From: Neomelitea salexigens DSM 19753
GTDB lineage: Bacteria > Pseudomonadota > Gammaproteobacteria > Pseudomonadales > Spongiibacteraceae
Reading direction: 5' to 3'
DNA length: 64,000 nt
NCBI RefSeq assembly: GCF_000422345.1
Contig: NZ_AULP01000010.1
Location: forward strand, 99,595-163,594
Position numbers and translations under genes: made by a program. Within the stretch, counting starts at the first letter, position 1; each line of letters starts with the position of its first letter. The notes under the pieces were generated by a model. It had not been told where the DNA came from and made no database searches. It saw only the letters and a list, made by a program, of their open reading frames with translations. Positions 17,524-26,379 of this stretch are shown one piece after another.

Positions 17524-18663
17524 TTACCGGCTGGGATTAATGAGGTATTTCTTGCCGGTGGCCTGCTGGCTGTACTCTGCAACCACGTCGGCCTGCAATA
17601 CATCCAGCAGCGACACTTCATCGCTGTAGTGGCTGGCAAAGGTGGTGTGTAGCTCATCGGCCACGCGCTGGCGTAATTCGCCGGCGCGCTCTGGCCCGAC
17701 CTTGGCAATAAACGGTGTCAGCAGCCAAGCGTTAATGCCCCAACTAAAACCGAAGTTGCGATGGATAATCGTCGGCGACAAATCCAGGCTGCCGTAGATG
17801 TAGAGCTGTTTGAAGGTATCGGAGCCATACGGCCCCGGCAGGGCAACATCTTTCAGCGCCGCTTTTTCCATGCAGGTGAGAATACGGCTACCCAGCTCAC
17901 CACCGCCGGTGGCATCAAACGCCAGGTAGGCACCCGTCTCTTCAATCGCCCGGGTCAGATCGCTCATAAAGCTGTCGTCGCTGGAATTGCAGACGTATTT
18001 GGCGCCCTGGGATTTCAGCAATTCAACCTGCTCGGGCTTGCGCACAATATTAATCAGTTCAATGCCGTCTTTCTGGCAGACACGGTTAAGCATCTGCCCG
18101 AGATTGGACGCCGCTGCCGTGTGGATCAGCGCCTTGAAACCTTCACGGCGCATCGTCTCAACCATACCCAGTGCCGTCAGGGGATTCACAAAGCAGGACG
18201 CGCCGTCGCGGGCCGAGGTACCCTCATTCAATGGCAGACACTGCATCACATTCACTTTGCGGTACTGGCAGTAAAGCGCGCCGTCCATCACCGCCACGGT
18301 TTTGCCCAGCAGTGCCTGGGCGGCGGTGCTCGCACCGGCCTTGACCACGGTGCCCGCCCCTTCATTCCCCGCTGCCAGCGGCTTGCCAATTCGCGGTTTA
18401 ACGCGCCCCTCCAGGCCAGGGCGCAGTTTGGCGGTGTACACGGTATCGGCACCACTGCCCGTGGTTTTGCCGGTGCTGACATCGGCGGGGGCAATCAGTG
18501 TGGCCTGATCCGAGGGATTGATGGGGGTCGCCTCAATGCGCACCACCACCTCATCGTCGCCCGGCTCGGGGATCGGTGAGGATTTCAGTATCAGCTTGAG
18601 GTAACCGTCGTCGGTGACCAGCGAGCGCAGTTGCAGGCCGGTATCGGGAAGCGTGTCGTGCAT
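17524..18663 (-). CDS. MDR-superfamily NAD(P)H oxidoreductase (quinone/enoyl reductase-like)
   Basis: A 379-residue medium-chain dehydrogenase/reductase. The N-terminal GroES-like domain has EVVVRIEATPINPSDQA and AGNEGAGTVVKAG; the Rossmann domain covers roughly residues 150-330. The cysteines of the structural zinc lobe are absent, and no clear catalytic zinc triad is seen, which fits quinone reductase or enoyl reductase members rather than true alcohol dehydrogenases. It stands alone on the minus strand, facing the hydrolase. A role in reducing an enone or quinone intermediate of the neighbouring pathway is plausible but not shown. Confidence 0.82.
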   Translation of the reverse strand: MHDTLPDTGLQLRSLVTDDGYLKLILKSSPIPEPGDDEVVVRIEATPINPSDQATLIAPADVSTGKTTGSGADTVYTAKLRPGLEGRVKPRIGKPLAAGNEGAGTVVKAGASTAAQALLGKTVAVMDGALYCQYRKVNVMQCLPLNEGTSARDGASCFVNPLTALGMVETMRREGFKALIHTAAASNLGQMLNRVCQKDGIELINIVRKPEQVELLKSQGAKYVCNSSDDSFMSDLTRAIEETGAYLAFDATGGGELGSRILTCMEKAALKDVALPGPYGSDTFKQLYIYGSLDLSPTIIHRNFGFSWGINAWLLTPFIAKVGPERAGELRQRVADELHTTFASHYSDEVSLLDVLQADVVAEYSQQATGKKYLINPSR

Positions 18664-18744
18664 AGCAAATGCCCTTCTGATTATTGGACAGCTAGCCTAG
18701 CACTTTCCGCCCCCCAAACTCACCTGTGCGGAAAACCCGTTCGC

Positions 18745-21132
18745 TCACCACTGATAATTCAGCGAAGCAAAAATTTTCCGCATCGACTTCTGCCGGGTGT
18801 TGTAAGTGCCGGGGAAAAACACGGTATCGAGCACTTGCCCCAGCACTTCTTCGTCGGTGAGGTTGCTGCCGCCAACGGTAATTGCCCAGCCGGAATCCAA
18901 CGATGCCAGGCTCACCCGCGCCGACACGGTGGTGTAGCCCGGCGAAAAGGTGTTTTTATCCAGGTCGCCGTCGGTGTATTGATCGCCTTGGTAGAGAATA
19001 TCGACGCTGGTACTCATGGCCAGGCCGAAGACCGGGAACTCCAACGTTGGGGTAAAGCTGGCGGTTTCTTTTGGGGCGAAGGAGATGCGTCGACCGCCAA
19101 GGTCTTGCTGGGCGTCGACACCTTCATTAATCGGCGCTGGCGCGGCGGGGTAACTGTCGTAGCGCGCATCCAACAGGCCTACAGAACCGGCAAGCCGCAG
19201 AAACGGCATTGGCGTGATCCACATAACGTCCATTTCGAGGCCGTCAGAGGTGGCGGTAGCGGCGTTTTTTACATCGAAGAAGGCACCGTTGAAGGCCAGT
19301 ACTTGCAGGTTTTCAAACTGGGTTTGGTACACGGCGAGGTTAAAACGCAGGGTGTTGTCCAAAAAGCTGCCTTTTAAACCGGCCTCGACGGTGACAGCTT
19401 TTTCGGGCTCGAAATTGAGGTCTTCACCACCGAAGGACGATGCATTAAAGCCACCACTTTTGTAACCGCGGGCGTAGCTGATAAAGATATTGGTGTCTTC
19501 GTTCAAATAGTACTGAAGCGACAGCTTGGGCGACAGGTCACTCTCTTCGCGCTCGATACCTTCCTCCTGATATTCCTCGGCGCTTAGCGCGGTGCCCATC
19601 AAACACGGCAGCCCCAGGTTGCCAGTGCGGCAGCGCGAGGCACCCGAGGCGTCGGCAGTTTTGGTTTCGCGGCTGTAGCGCAGTCCCGGAGTAAGCACCC
19701 ACTTATCGGTGATGTACCAGCTGAATTGGGCAAAGGCCGCGTAGGCTTCCACATCCAGAAAGTAGTCCAGCAGGTAGCTATCGTCATCAATCACGGTGGC
19801 GCCTAAGCCGGAAATCAGCCCCAGCCCTGCCAAGTTCAAACTACCTAGCAAACCACCTGACCCCCCATTGGGGTTGCCACTAATCAGTTGCAGGGCATCG
19901 TCGGTGGTGAGGTAGGCCAGCAGGTCGTCGCCTGCGGTAATTTGAGTGTGCTGCTCAAATTCTGAATGCAGTGCGTAGATACCAGCAACCAGATTAACGC
20001 CTTCACCCAATCCGAACAGGCTCTCGCTGCTGGCAGTAAACCGAAGCTCCAGCGACTGCTGATTGTAGTCAGAGGTCACCGCCAGTTTGGCAAGGTCGGC
20101 AGGAGAGGCATCGAGGTCGACAAGGCTGTCGATGTATAGCTCGCTGTCGGCAACAATCAGAGTAAACGCGCTGTTCTGTAGCCCGGCAACGTCGCCCAGT
20201 TGCCATTCACTTAGCAGTGACAGGCTGTCGGATGTTTTTTCGATAAAGCCCGGCACATTGTAAGAGCTGCGAAAGTCGTAGGGGTTGTCTTCAATATTCG
20301 GGTCGTAGTTTTCAAGAAAAGTGCGGGTGTCGTCGTCCAGTTTGAATATTTGCAGTCCCCAGTAATTGGCCATAGTTTCCGATTGGTAGGCATTCAGCTC
20401 CATATGCAGCGAATCGCTGGGGTCGAAAAAGATTTTCAAGCGCTGGGCATTTTGTTCGTGTTGATCGTCGCGGCGCTGCAAAAATTGGTTATACAAGTCG
20501 CCCTCTTTGTCGCGATCCATCGCCGAAACGCGCAGCGAAAGATGGTCGCCCACGCCACCGGCTACTGCCGCTTCCAGGTAGCGTTCATCGGCATCGTTTT
20601 CCTGCCATTGCAGTTTTCCGGAGAAGTCGTCGGTGGGGTCAGCCGAGCTGACATTGAATACGCCCGCCACGGTGTTTTTCCCAAACAGGGTACCCTGCGG
20701 CCCGCGCAGGACTTCAATTCGGGCAATATCAAACATGGCTTCGCTAAAGTACGAGGGGCGGTTGTAAAACACCTCGTCCTGCACGAAACCCACCGAGCTT
20801 TCGAAAGCGGCGTTCAGCGGGTTGGAACCAAATCCGCGAATATTTACCTGGGTAAGTGCCGGATCGGTATCGGAGGAAAAGCGCACATTGGGCATATAGG
20901 GGGCGAGGTCTTGCAGGTTAACCGCGCCCACTTCTTTCATAAATTCGCCGCTCACGGCGGTGAGCGAAATGGGCACATCCTGAGACGATTGCTCGACTTT
21001 CTGCGCGCTGACGATGACCTCCTCCAACACCCTGCGCTCTTTTACCGGCGCGGAAAACGCATTGTGAGCCGTCAGTATTAGTGCGATGGCCACGCAGTGA
21101 GGACGTAACGATGTACTGCTGTTGATAAACAT
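18745..21132 (-). CDS. TonB-dependent outer-membrane receptor
   Basis: An intact receptor of 795 residues from the ATG at 21132 (a GTG two codons upstream is the alternative). It has a signal peptide ending near NAFSA, a TonB box (EEVIVSAQKVEQSSQDVP), a plug domain with GPQGTLFGKNTVAGVF, and a barrel that ends in aromatic IFASLNYQW, the usual C-terminal signature for outer-membrane insertion. It belongs to the same broad group as the other two receptors here, which in marine bacteria are often tied to lipid or steroid-like substrates rather than siderophores; the substrate is unknown. The palindrome at 21214-21230 lies about 80 bp upstream, which suggests control with the divergent GST operon. 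Confidence 0.92.
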   Translation of the reverse strand: MFINSSTSLRPHCVAIALILTAHNAFSAPVKERRVLEEVIVSAQKVEQSSQDVPISLTAVSGEFMKEVGAVNLQDLAPYMPNVRFSSDTDPALTQVNIRGFGSNPLNAAFESSVGFVQDEVFYNRPSYFSEAMFDIARIEVLRGPQGTLFGKNTVAGVFNVSSADPTDDFSGKLQWQENDADERYLEAAVAGGVGDHLSLRVSAMDRDKEGDLYNQFLQRRDDQHEQNAQRLKIFFDPSDSLHMELNAYQSETMANYWGLQIFKLDDDTRTFLENYDPNIEDNPYDFRSSYNVPGFIEKTSDSLSLLSEWQLGDVAGLQNSAFTLIVADSELYIDSLVDLDASPADLAKLAVTSDYNQQSLELRFTASSESLFGLGEGVNLVAGIYALHSEFEQHTQITAGDDLLAYLTTDDALQLISGNPNGGSGGLLGSLNLAGLGLISGLGATVIDDDSYLLDYFLDVEAYAAFAQFSWYITDKWVLTPGLRYSRETKTADASGASRCRTGNLGLPCLMGTALSAEEYQEEGIEREESDLSPKLSLQYYLNEDTNIFISYARGYKSGGFNASSFGGEDLNFEPEKAVTVEAGLKGSFLDNTLRFNLAVYQTQFENLQVLAFNGAFFDVKNAATATSDGLEMDVMWITPMPFLRLAGSVGLLDARYDSYPAAPAPINEGVDAQQDLGGRRISFAPKETASFTPTLEFPVFGLAMSTSVDILYQGDQYTDGDLDKNTFSPGYTTVSARVSLASLDSGWAITVGGSNLTDEEVLGQVLDTVFFPGTYNTRQKSMRKIFASLNYQW

Positions 21133-21213
21133 AGGCACCCATCTTTTCTATTATTATTGTTGTTGCGTTTGAGCCATCCGGTGCAGTGAAGCGCCTTACA
21201 CGACCCAAATTAA

Positions 21214-21230
21214 TGTCAACTAAGTTTACA
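21214..21230. promoter_or_regulatory. TGTCAA-N5-TTGACA palindrome, copy 4
   Basis: TGTCAA-CTAAG-TTTACA, one mismatch, located on the receptor side of the divergent region and about 80 bp from the receptor start. It is 101 bp from copy 5, so the two operons may each have their own site. Confidence 0.58.
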
Positions 21231-21314
21231 TTATTAGCGGCTTTCTTGCGGCGCGTCAACTCGCCAATATGAGAATTAGAAAAATCTTGGGGGTAGACAA
21301 TCGCCTCGGCACAA

Positions 21315-21331
21315 TGTCAATATTATTGACA
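21315..21331. promoter_or_regulatory. TGTCAA-N5-TTGACA palindrome, copy 5 (perfect)
   Basis: TGTCAA-TATTA-TTGACA is perfectly symmetric, and the symmetry extends one further base on each side. It ends 22 bp before the GST start and probably overlaps the operon's promoter. It is the best copy and defines the consensus. Confidence 0.68.
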
Positions 21332-21353
21332 TAATAACAAACCGAGAGCTGCG

Positions 21354-22085
21354 ATGATCGACTTACATACGGTGCCTACCCCCAACGGCCACAAGATTTC
21401 TATTGCGCTGGAAGAGCTGGGCTTGAACTACCGCGTTATTCCCTACGATATTAGCCAGGGCGACCAGTTTAGCCCTGAGCTATTGGCCTTAAACCCCAAC
21501 AACAAGTTGCCAGTGATTGTCGATAACGATGCCGAAGACGGGCCGATCACGGTGTTTGAAAGCGGCGCGATTCTGATTTACCTGGCGGAGAAAAGCGGCC
21601 AGCTGCTATCTCGCCAGCCCACCCAGCGCTACGCCGAGCTGCAATGGCTGATGTTTCAAATGGCCGGCGTCGGACCGCTGCAGGGTCAAGCCCACCACTT
21701 TGTGCGTTACGCCCGTGAAGAGCAGCCCTATTCCAAACAGCGCTACCTGCAGGAAAGCCTTCGCCAGTGCCGGGTGATTGAATCGCAACTTGGTCAGCAA
21801 CGCTATATCGCCGGAGATCAATTCTCCATAGCCGATATCGCCCTGTGGCCGTGGCTGCGCGCCCTGCCACTGATTGGTATTCACCCGGAGCAGAGTTTTC
21901 CCGGCATCCATCGCTGGTTTAATGAGCTGGCAGCGCGCCCTGCCTTTCAGCGCGGCAAGGATGTAATCAATGGCTGGGTGTATGACCTGCCGCCAAACTT
22001 TTATATGGAGCTGGACGATAAGACCTGGTCTTACTCTTTTGGCGAGGAGCAATACAAGGAACGCGAACGGGGGCTGCAAGCGTGA
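21354..22085 (+). CDS. glutathione S-transferase family protein (YghU/Ure2-like)
   Basis: A 243-residue GST. The thioredoxin-like N-terminal domain starts IDLHTVPTPNGHKISIALEE; the glutathione-binding segment NKLPVIVD and the FESGAILIYLAEK helix follow; the all-helical C-terminal domain includes FSIADIALWPWLRAL. It resembles the YghU/Ure2-type proteins, which bind glutathione or its disulfide and reduce disulfides or peroxides. As first gene of the operon with SDR, CoA transferase and HMG-CoA lyase it may handle an electrophilic or thioether intermediate. The SDR start codon (GTG) overlaps its stop codon. Confidence 0.88.
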   Translation: MIDLHTVPTPNGHKISIALEELGLNYRVIPYDISQGDQFSPELLALNPNNKLPVIVDNDAEDGPITVFESGAILIYLAEKSGQLLSRQPTQRYAELQWLMFQMAGVGPLQGQAHHFVRYAREEQPYSKQRYLQESLRQCRVIESQLGQQRYIAGDQFSIADIALWPWLRALPLIGIHPEQSFPGIHRWFNELAARPAFQRGKDVINGWVYDLPPNFYMELDDKTWSYSFGEEQYKERERGLQA

Positions 22086-22843
22086 CAGATTTATTCTCGG
22101 TAAGCGGCAAAACCGTATTCATTAGCGGCGGCTCTCGCGGCATTGGCGCCATGCTGGCAGAGGGCTTTGTTAACGCCGGCGCCAAGGTGATAATCAGCGC
22201 GCGAAAGCCGGCAGAACTTCACGCGCGGTGTGCACACTTGCAAACGCTGGGCGACTGCACCGCGATAGAAGCGGATCTATCCACCCAGCAAGGTGTGGAA
22301 GCGCTCGTCACCGCCATCAAATCCCTCACCCCCAGGCTGGATATTTTAATTAATAATGCAGGGGCCAGTTGGGGCGCCGATATCGACAGCTTTCCCGAGT
22401 CGGGCTGGAACAAGGTGATGAATTTGAATGTGAAGTCGGTCTTCTTCCTCAGCCAACAATTGCTGCCGCTGCTCAGGAATGCCGCCGCCGAAGATAAGCC
22501 CGCCCGCATTATTAACATTGCCTCGGTGTATGGCATGGTTCACTCGACGCTAAAAACCTATTCCTACGGCGCCAGTAAAGCTGCGGTAATCCAGCTGACC
22601 CGTCAACTTGCGGCCGACCTGGCCGACGCTCATATTAATGTGAACGCCATCGCACCGGGCTATTTCCCCAGCGATATGACGGCACCACTGGATGACCAAT
22701 CGCTACTGCAAAGTATCCCGCTGCAACGTATGGGCAGCGCCGACGATATTGCGGGTACGGCAATTTTTCTGGCATCGGCCGCGTCGAATTATATGACCGG
22801 CAGCACCTTGGTACTCGACGGTGGTATTGTCGCCAGTCGCTAA
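22082..22843 (+). CDS. SDR family oxidoreductase
   Basis: A 253-residue classical SDR that starts with GTG at 22082, overlapping the GST stop (GTGA), so it is translationally coupled. SGGSRGIG binds the dinucleotide, and the SARKP segment after beta-2 with its Arg favours NADP. NNAG and YGASK give the catalytic residues, and VNAIAPGYFPSDMT and GSTLVLDGGI close the fold. The pattern is typical of 3-oxoacyl or polyol/gluconate-type reductases; the substrate is unknown. Its neighbours suggest that it reduces or oxidises a hydroxyl or keto group on an acyl intermediate before CoA transfer. Confidence 0.87.
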   Translation: MTDLFSVSGKTVFISGGSRGIGAMLAEGFVNAGAKVIISARKPAELHARCAHLQTLGDCTAIEADLSTQQGVEALVTAIKSLTPRLDILINNAGASWGADIDSFPESGWNKVMNLNVKSVFFLSQQLLPLLRNAAAEDKPARIINIASVYGMVHSTLKTYSYGASKAAVIQLTRQLAADLADAHINVNAIAPGYFPSDMTAPLDDQSLLQSIPLQRMGSADDIAGTAIFLASAASNYMTGSTLVLDGGIVASR

Positions 22844-22873
22844 CAACTCGACCGTGAATACAGTAGGTATGTT

Positions 22874-24073
22874 ATGAACAACGCGCTTTCCGGATTGCGG
22901 GTATTGGACCTGACCCATATGTTGTCAGGCCCTTATTGCACGATGATATTGGGCGACATGGGTGCGGAAATGATCAAGGTGGAGCCGATTGCTGGCGAAG
23001 GCACGCGCAAGTTGTTGGCCACCGACCCCGAGCACTCCATTGACGGCATGGGCGCCTACTTTATTACGCTGAATCGCAATAAAAAAAGTATCGCCATTGA
23101 TCTGAAAAGTGAGGACGGCCTGGCGCTGTTTTATTCGCTGGTTGAGCAGGCCGATATCGTTGTGAATAATTATGCCGCCGGCGTGCCGGAAAAACTCAAG
23201 ATCGATTACCCGCGGCTCGCCGAGATCAACCCGCGTATTATCAGCTGCTCCATTACCGGCTTTGGCGAACAAGGGCCGGGTGCCAAGCGGCCCGCCTTTG
23301 ACCAGGTTGCCCAGGCCTACGGCGGTGGCATGTCGATTACCGGCGAAGATGCGTCGCAGCCAATGCGTGCCGGCATTCCGATTGGCGACCTTGGCGGCGG
23401 TATGTTTGGCGTGATGGGAATATTGTCGGCGGTGATTGAACGCTATCAATCGGGCCGTGGCCAGCACGTGGACATTTCCATGCTGGATGCGCAAATCTCC
23501 CTGCTTAACTACATGGCGACCATGCACTTTATGTCGGGGAACACCCCCCAACCCATTGGCAACAGTCACTTTGTGCATGTGCCATACAACAGCTACCCCA
23601 CCGCCGATGGCCACTTGGTCATTTGCGTGATTACCGATAATTTTTGGCACAACTTAAAAGGCCTTTTGCACTGCGAGGCACTGGAAAAACCCGAATACGA
23701 TACCCAGCCCGGACGCCTTGCCGACAAGACCTTTATCGATACCACCCTGGCCGATATTTTTCGCACCCAGAGCACCGCATACTGGATGGAAAAACTGAAC
23801 GCGCAACGCATACCTGCCGCGCCGGTGAATACCTTTTCCCAGGCCTTGAACGACGAACAAGTGCTGCACAGAAATATGGTGGTCGACCTTGCCCACCCCA
23901 ACGGTCAAACCACCAAAGGCCCTGGCTGCCCGATTAAATTGTCGCGCAGCGAAGAGAGCGCCTACACCCCCGCCCCGCTGCTTGGCCAAGACACCCAACA
24001 CATTCTCAGCGATATGCTAGCCATGCCCGACGACGAGATAGACCGCCTGCGCAGCAAGGGCGTCATCGCCTGA
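22874..24073 (+). CDS. class III CoA transferase (CaiB/BaiF family)
   Basis: A 399-residue family III CoA transferase. It moves CoA between carboxylic acids through an aspartyl-CoA anhydride; the catalytic Asp is Asp172 in PIGDLGGG. The N-terminal LRVLDLTHMLSGPYC and KSIAIDLKSEDG motifs, GFGEQGPGAKRPAFD and the VDISMLDAQ segment are all family marks. It sits 14 bp before an HMG-CoA lyase, which makes a 3-hydroxy-3-methyl dicarboxylic acid such as HMG an attractive substrate, in the manner of mammalian SUGCT; that pairing is an inference. Formyl-, carnitine- or bile-acid-type substrates cannot be excluded. Confidence 0.9.
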   Translation: MNNALSGLRVLDLTHMLSGPYCTMILGDMGAEMIKVEPIAGEGTRKLLATDPEHSIDGMGAYFITLNRNKKSIAIDLKSEDGLALFYSLVEQADIVVNNYAAGVPEKLKIDYPRLAEINPRIISCSITGFGEQGPGAKRPAFDQVAQAYGGGMSITGEDASQPMRAGIPIGDLGGGMFGVMGILSAVIERYQSGRGQHVDISMLDAQISLLNYMATMHFMSGNTPQPIGNSHFVHVPYNSYPTADGHLVICVITDNFWHNLKGLLHCEALEKPEYDTQPGRLADKTFIDTTLADIFRTQSTAYWMEKLNAQRIPAAPVNTFSQALNDEQVLHRNMVVDLAHPNGQTTKGPGCPIKLSRSEESAYTPAPLLGQDTQHILSDMLAMPDDEIDRLRSKGVIA

Positions 24074-24087
24074 CAGGAGAAACCGCT

Positions 24088-24993
24088 ATGGAAAAAGTAT
24101 GGGTAAGAGATGTTGGCCCCCGCGACGGTTTGCAAAATCAAAAGCAGGTTCTAGACCCCGAGCAGCGCCTGCAACTCATTCAGGCCTTGCTGTCAGCAGG
24201 GCTGACACAGATTGAAGTGGGCGCCTTTGTATCGCCGCGCGCCGTTCCCGCCATGGCGGGCAGCGACCACGTGGTAAGCGCCCTGGCAAATACCGCAGGT
24301 GAATTTTCGGTACTGATTCCGAATGAGAAGGGCTACGACCTGGCCACCGCAGCCGGCGCACGCCACATCGCTATTGTGGTGGCCAGCAGCGAGACCATGA
24401 ACCAAAAAAACATTGGCATGAGCAACGAGCAGGCCTTCCGTTTTGCCAATACGGTACTTGCCAGCGCCCACCGCGACGGCGTGCATGCCAGTTGCTATAT
24501 CGCCACCGCGTGGGAATGCCCTTTTGAAGGGGCAATTAATGAAGACATTATTCTGCAACAAGCCGAAGTATTAATTGCCGTAGGGGCAAAAGAAATTGTA
24601 TTGGCCGATACCATTGGCGCGGCAACGCCGCAGCAATCTGCAAATCTAACCAGCAAATTATGTCGTGAATTTGATAGCGATGTCATCGCCTGCCACTTTC
24701 ACGACACCCGAGGCATGGGCATCGCCAATGCCTATGCTGCACTCGAAAGCGGTGTGCGCCGCTTTGACGCGTCCATCGCAGGCTTGGGGGGTTGTCCCTT
24801 TGCACCGGGGGCCTCGGGAAATATTGCCACGGAAGACCTGGTGCTGATGCTGAATCAGCAAGGCTACGACACGGGAATTTCCTTGGCGGGTTTGGCTGCG
24901 GCGTCGAGACTGACCCGGCAATGGTTACCGGGCGTTGGCTTGGCCAAGTCCACGCAGTGGATTGAACGGCAGATAGAAAAAGGCGCTCTCTAA
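24088..24993 (+). CDS. hydroxymethylglutaryl-CoA lyase-type enzyme
   Basis: A 301-residue DRE-TIM metallolyase. The signature VRDVGPRDGLQNQ (metal-binding Asp and catalytic Arg), HFHDTRGMG (metal His pair) and the flexible loop AGLGGCPFAPGASGN with its catalytic Cys are all intact, so it should cleave HMG-CoA, or a close 3-hydroxy-3-methyl analogue, to acetyl-CoA and a keto acid. It serves leucine and terpenoid/branched-chain breakdown. No methylcrotonyl-CoA carboxylase genes are next to it, unlike the usual liu cluster, and its operon partners are a CoA transferase, SDR and GST. The last bases overlap a hairpin that probably ends the convergent gene. Confidence 0.92.
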   Translation: MEKVWVRDVGPRDGLQNQKQVLDPEQRLQLIQALLSAGLTQIEVGAFVSPRAVPAMAGSDHVVSALANTAGEFSVLIPNEKGYDLATAAGARHIAIVVASSETMNQKNIGMSNEQAFRFANTVLASAHRDGVHASCYIATAWECPFEGAINEDIILQQAEVLIAVGAKEIVLADTIGAATPQQSANLTSKLCREFDSDVIACHFHDTRGMGIANAYAALESGVRRFDASIAGLGGCPFAPGASGNIATEDLVLMLNQQGYDTGISLAGLAAASRLTRQWLPGVGLAKSTQWIERQIEKGAL

Positions 24994-24999
24994 GCGCCT
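24981..24999 (-). terminator. intrinsic terminator for the minus-strand SDR gene
   Basis: AGGCGCT-CTCTA-AGCGCCT forms a 7-bp stem. On the minus strand it is followed by a T-run (the AAAAA at 24977-24981 on the plus strand). It overlaps the last codons of the HMG-CoA lyase gene. Confidence 0.55.
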
Positions 25000-25009
25000 G
25001 TTCACGCCA

Positions 25010-25870
25010 TCAGCTAACGGTGGTTTTGGTGTAGGCCTCACTGAAGGACCACAGCTTTTCCGCCGCTGCATCGTCTTTGCCCCAGGGCTTAATGCGCTTG
25101 GGTTTGCAGTCGGCAAAGTACTCGCCGGTAACCCCTTCCAAGCTGGGCGAGGTCGCCACATAAATGGAGGTTTCGGCGCCCTTGTCGGGGCTGCGGAAAA
25201 ACGGTTTTAACACCACCCCTAATATTTTCCCGATGATGACATTGTCCTGCTGGCCGAGGCCGGTGCTGACCGCCCCCGGATGCACGCAGTTTACCGTTAC
25301 GCCAGTACCTTCGAGCTGCTTGGCCAGATGGCGGGTCCACAGAATGTTGCAGAGTTTAGAGTGGCCGTACACTTTGAAGGTTTTGTATTTCTGGCGGGCA
25401 AACTCCAGGTCGTCAAACTGCACGCCTTTGCAGAAGGCATGGGCCTCCGACGCCACCGACACAATGCGCGCTGGCGCACTGGCGACGATGCGCTCTCGAA
25501 GCAACTCAGTCAGCAGAAAGTAGGCAAGGTGATTTACAGCGAAGGTTTCTTCTATACCGTCGGCGCTGAGCTTGCGCTCGGTGTTCACCACACCGGCGTT
25601 GTTCAATAACAGGTGAAGCGGTTTACCAGTATCGAGAAACTGTTTCGCGGCGCGGCGAATATCGGCCATTTTACCGAGGTTGGCAATTAACAGGCTCAAC
25701 TCAGCGTCGGGTCGCAAACTGCGCAGTTCGTCCAGTAGCGCCTGGCCCTTTTCTTCATTGCGGCAGAGAATAAACAGCTCGGCACCCTGCTCTACCAGCG
25801 CCTTGGCGGTCGCGCGGCCAATGCCGTTGGTCGCGCCGGTAATCAAACACACTTTTCCCGTCATGCTCAT
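25010..25870 (-). CDS. SDR family oxidoreductase, retinol dehydrogenase-like
   Basis: A 286-residue SDR of the retinol-dehydrogenase/WW-domain-oxidoreductase-like group. It has TGATNGIG for the cofactor, FILCRNEEKG after beta-2 (the Arg favours NADP), LLLNNAGVV and the catalytic YGHSK, followed by VNCVHPGAVSTGL. Members often act on lipophilic alcohols, ketones or sterols. It is the downstream gene after the thioesterase, 41 bp apart on the minus strand, and may share its transcript. The substrate is unknown, but a lipophilic compound fits the region. Confidence 0.85.
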   Translation of the reverse strand: MSMTGKVCLITGATNGIGRATAKALVEQGAELFILCRNEEKGQALLDELRSLRPDAELSLLIANLGKMADIRRAAKQFLDTGKPLHLLLNNAGVVNTERKLSADGIEETFAVNHLAYFLLTELLRERIVASAPARIVSVASEAHAFCKGVQFDDLEFARQKYKTFKVYGHSKLCNILWTRHLAKQLEGTGVTVNCVHPGAVSTGLGQQDNVIIGKILGVVLKPFFRSPDKGAETSIYVATSPSLEGVTGEYFADCKPKRIKPWGKDDAAAEKLWSFSEAYTKTTVS

Positions 25871-25911
25871 TATTATTGTCCTTGCACTATTGGTTTTGGT
25901 TTGGGTGTAAC

Positions 25912-26301
25912 TTAGTCGACACTACGCGTGCGGCCGTTGTCGTCGATGGCGACAAATACAAATTCGCCCTCGGTCACTTTTATCGGCTCTTCGTCGTCGT
26001 ATTCGGTGATCCAGACTTCCACATTGATACGAATAGAGCTGCGCCCAACTTCAAGCACATCGGTATAACAGCTCACCACCGCGCCAACATTTACCGGCGA
26101 CAGAAACGCCATACTCGCAACGGCTACTGTGGCGACCCTGCCACCAGCGCGTCGCCCGGCAGTAATACCGGCTGCAAGATCCATTTGCGACATTAGCCAG
26201 CCACCGTATATGTCTCCGTCGGCATTAGTGTCTGCAGGCATAGCAATCACCTGCATGGCTAACTCGCCGTTGGGGCGGGGCACATCATCTATGTCACGCA
26301 T
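25912..26301 (-). CDS. acyl-CoA thioesterase, hotdog fold (YciA-like)
   Basis: A 129-residue single hotdog-domain thioesterase. NADGDIYGGWLMSQMDLAAG carries the catalytic Asp of the YciA/acyl-CoA hydrolase group, and VATVAVASMAFLSPVNVGAVV forms the central sheet. It would hydrolyse acyl-CoA to free acid and CoA, perhaps to rescue CoA trapped in dead-end intermediates. Upstream, at 26366, is a TGTCAA half-site whose other half is not conserved. It precedes the retinol dehydrogenase-like SDR. Confidence 0.85.
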   Translation of the reverse strand: MRDIDDVPRPNGELAMQVIAMPADTNADGDIYGGWLMSQMDLAAGITAGRRAGGRVATVAVASMAFLSPVNVGAVVSCYTDVLEVGRSSIRINVEVWITEYDDEEPIKVTEGEFVFVAIDDNGRTRSVD

Positions 26302-26379
26302 TGGTTTGTATTCCTACTGTTTGAATTATTCATTGAGCGCCCAGTTAACGGATGACGTCTAGTATTGTCAATCTAATTT

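Noticed and set aside
22925..23650. A 241-codon minus-strand frame
   Set aside because: Antisense to the CoA transferase, with no motif of its own.
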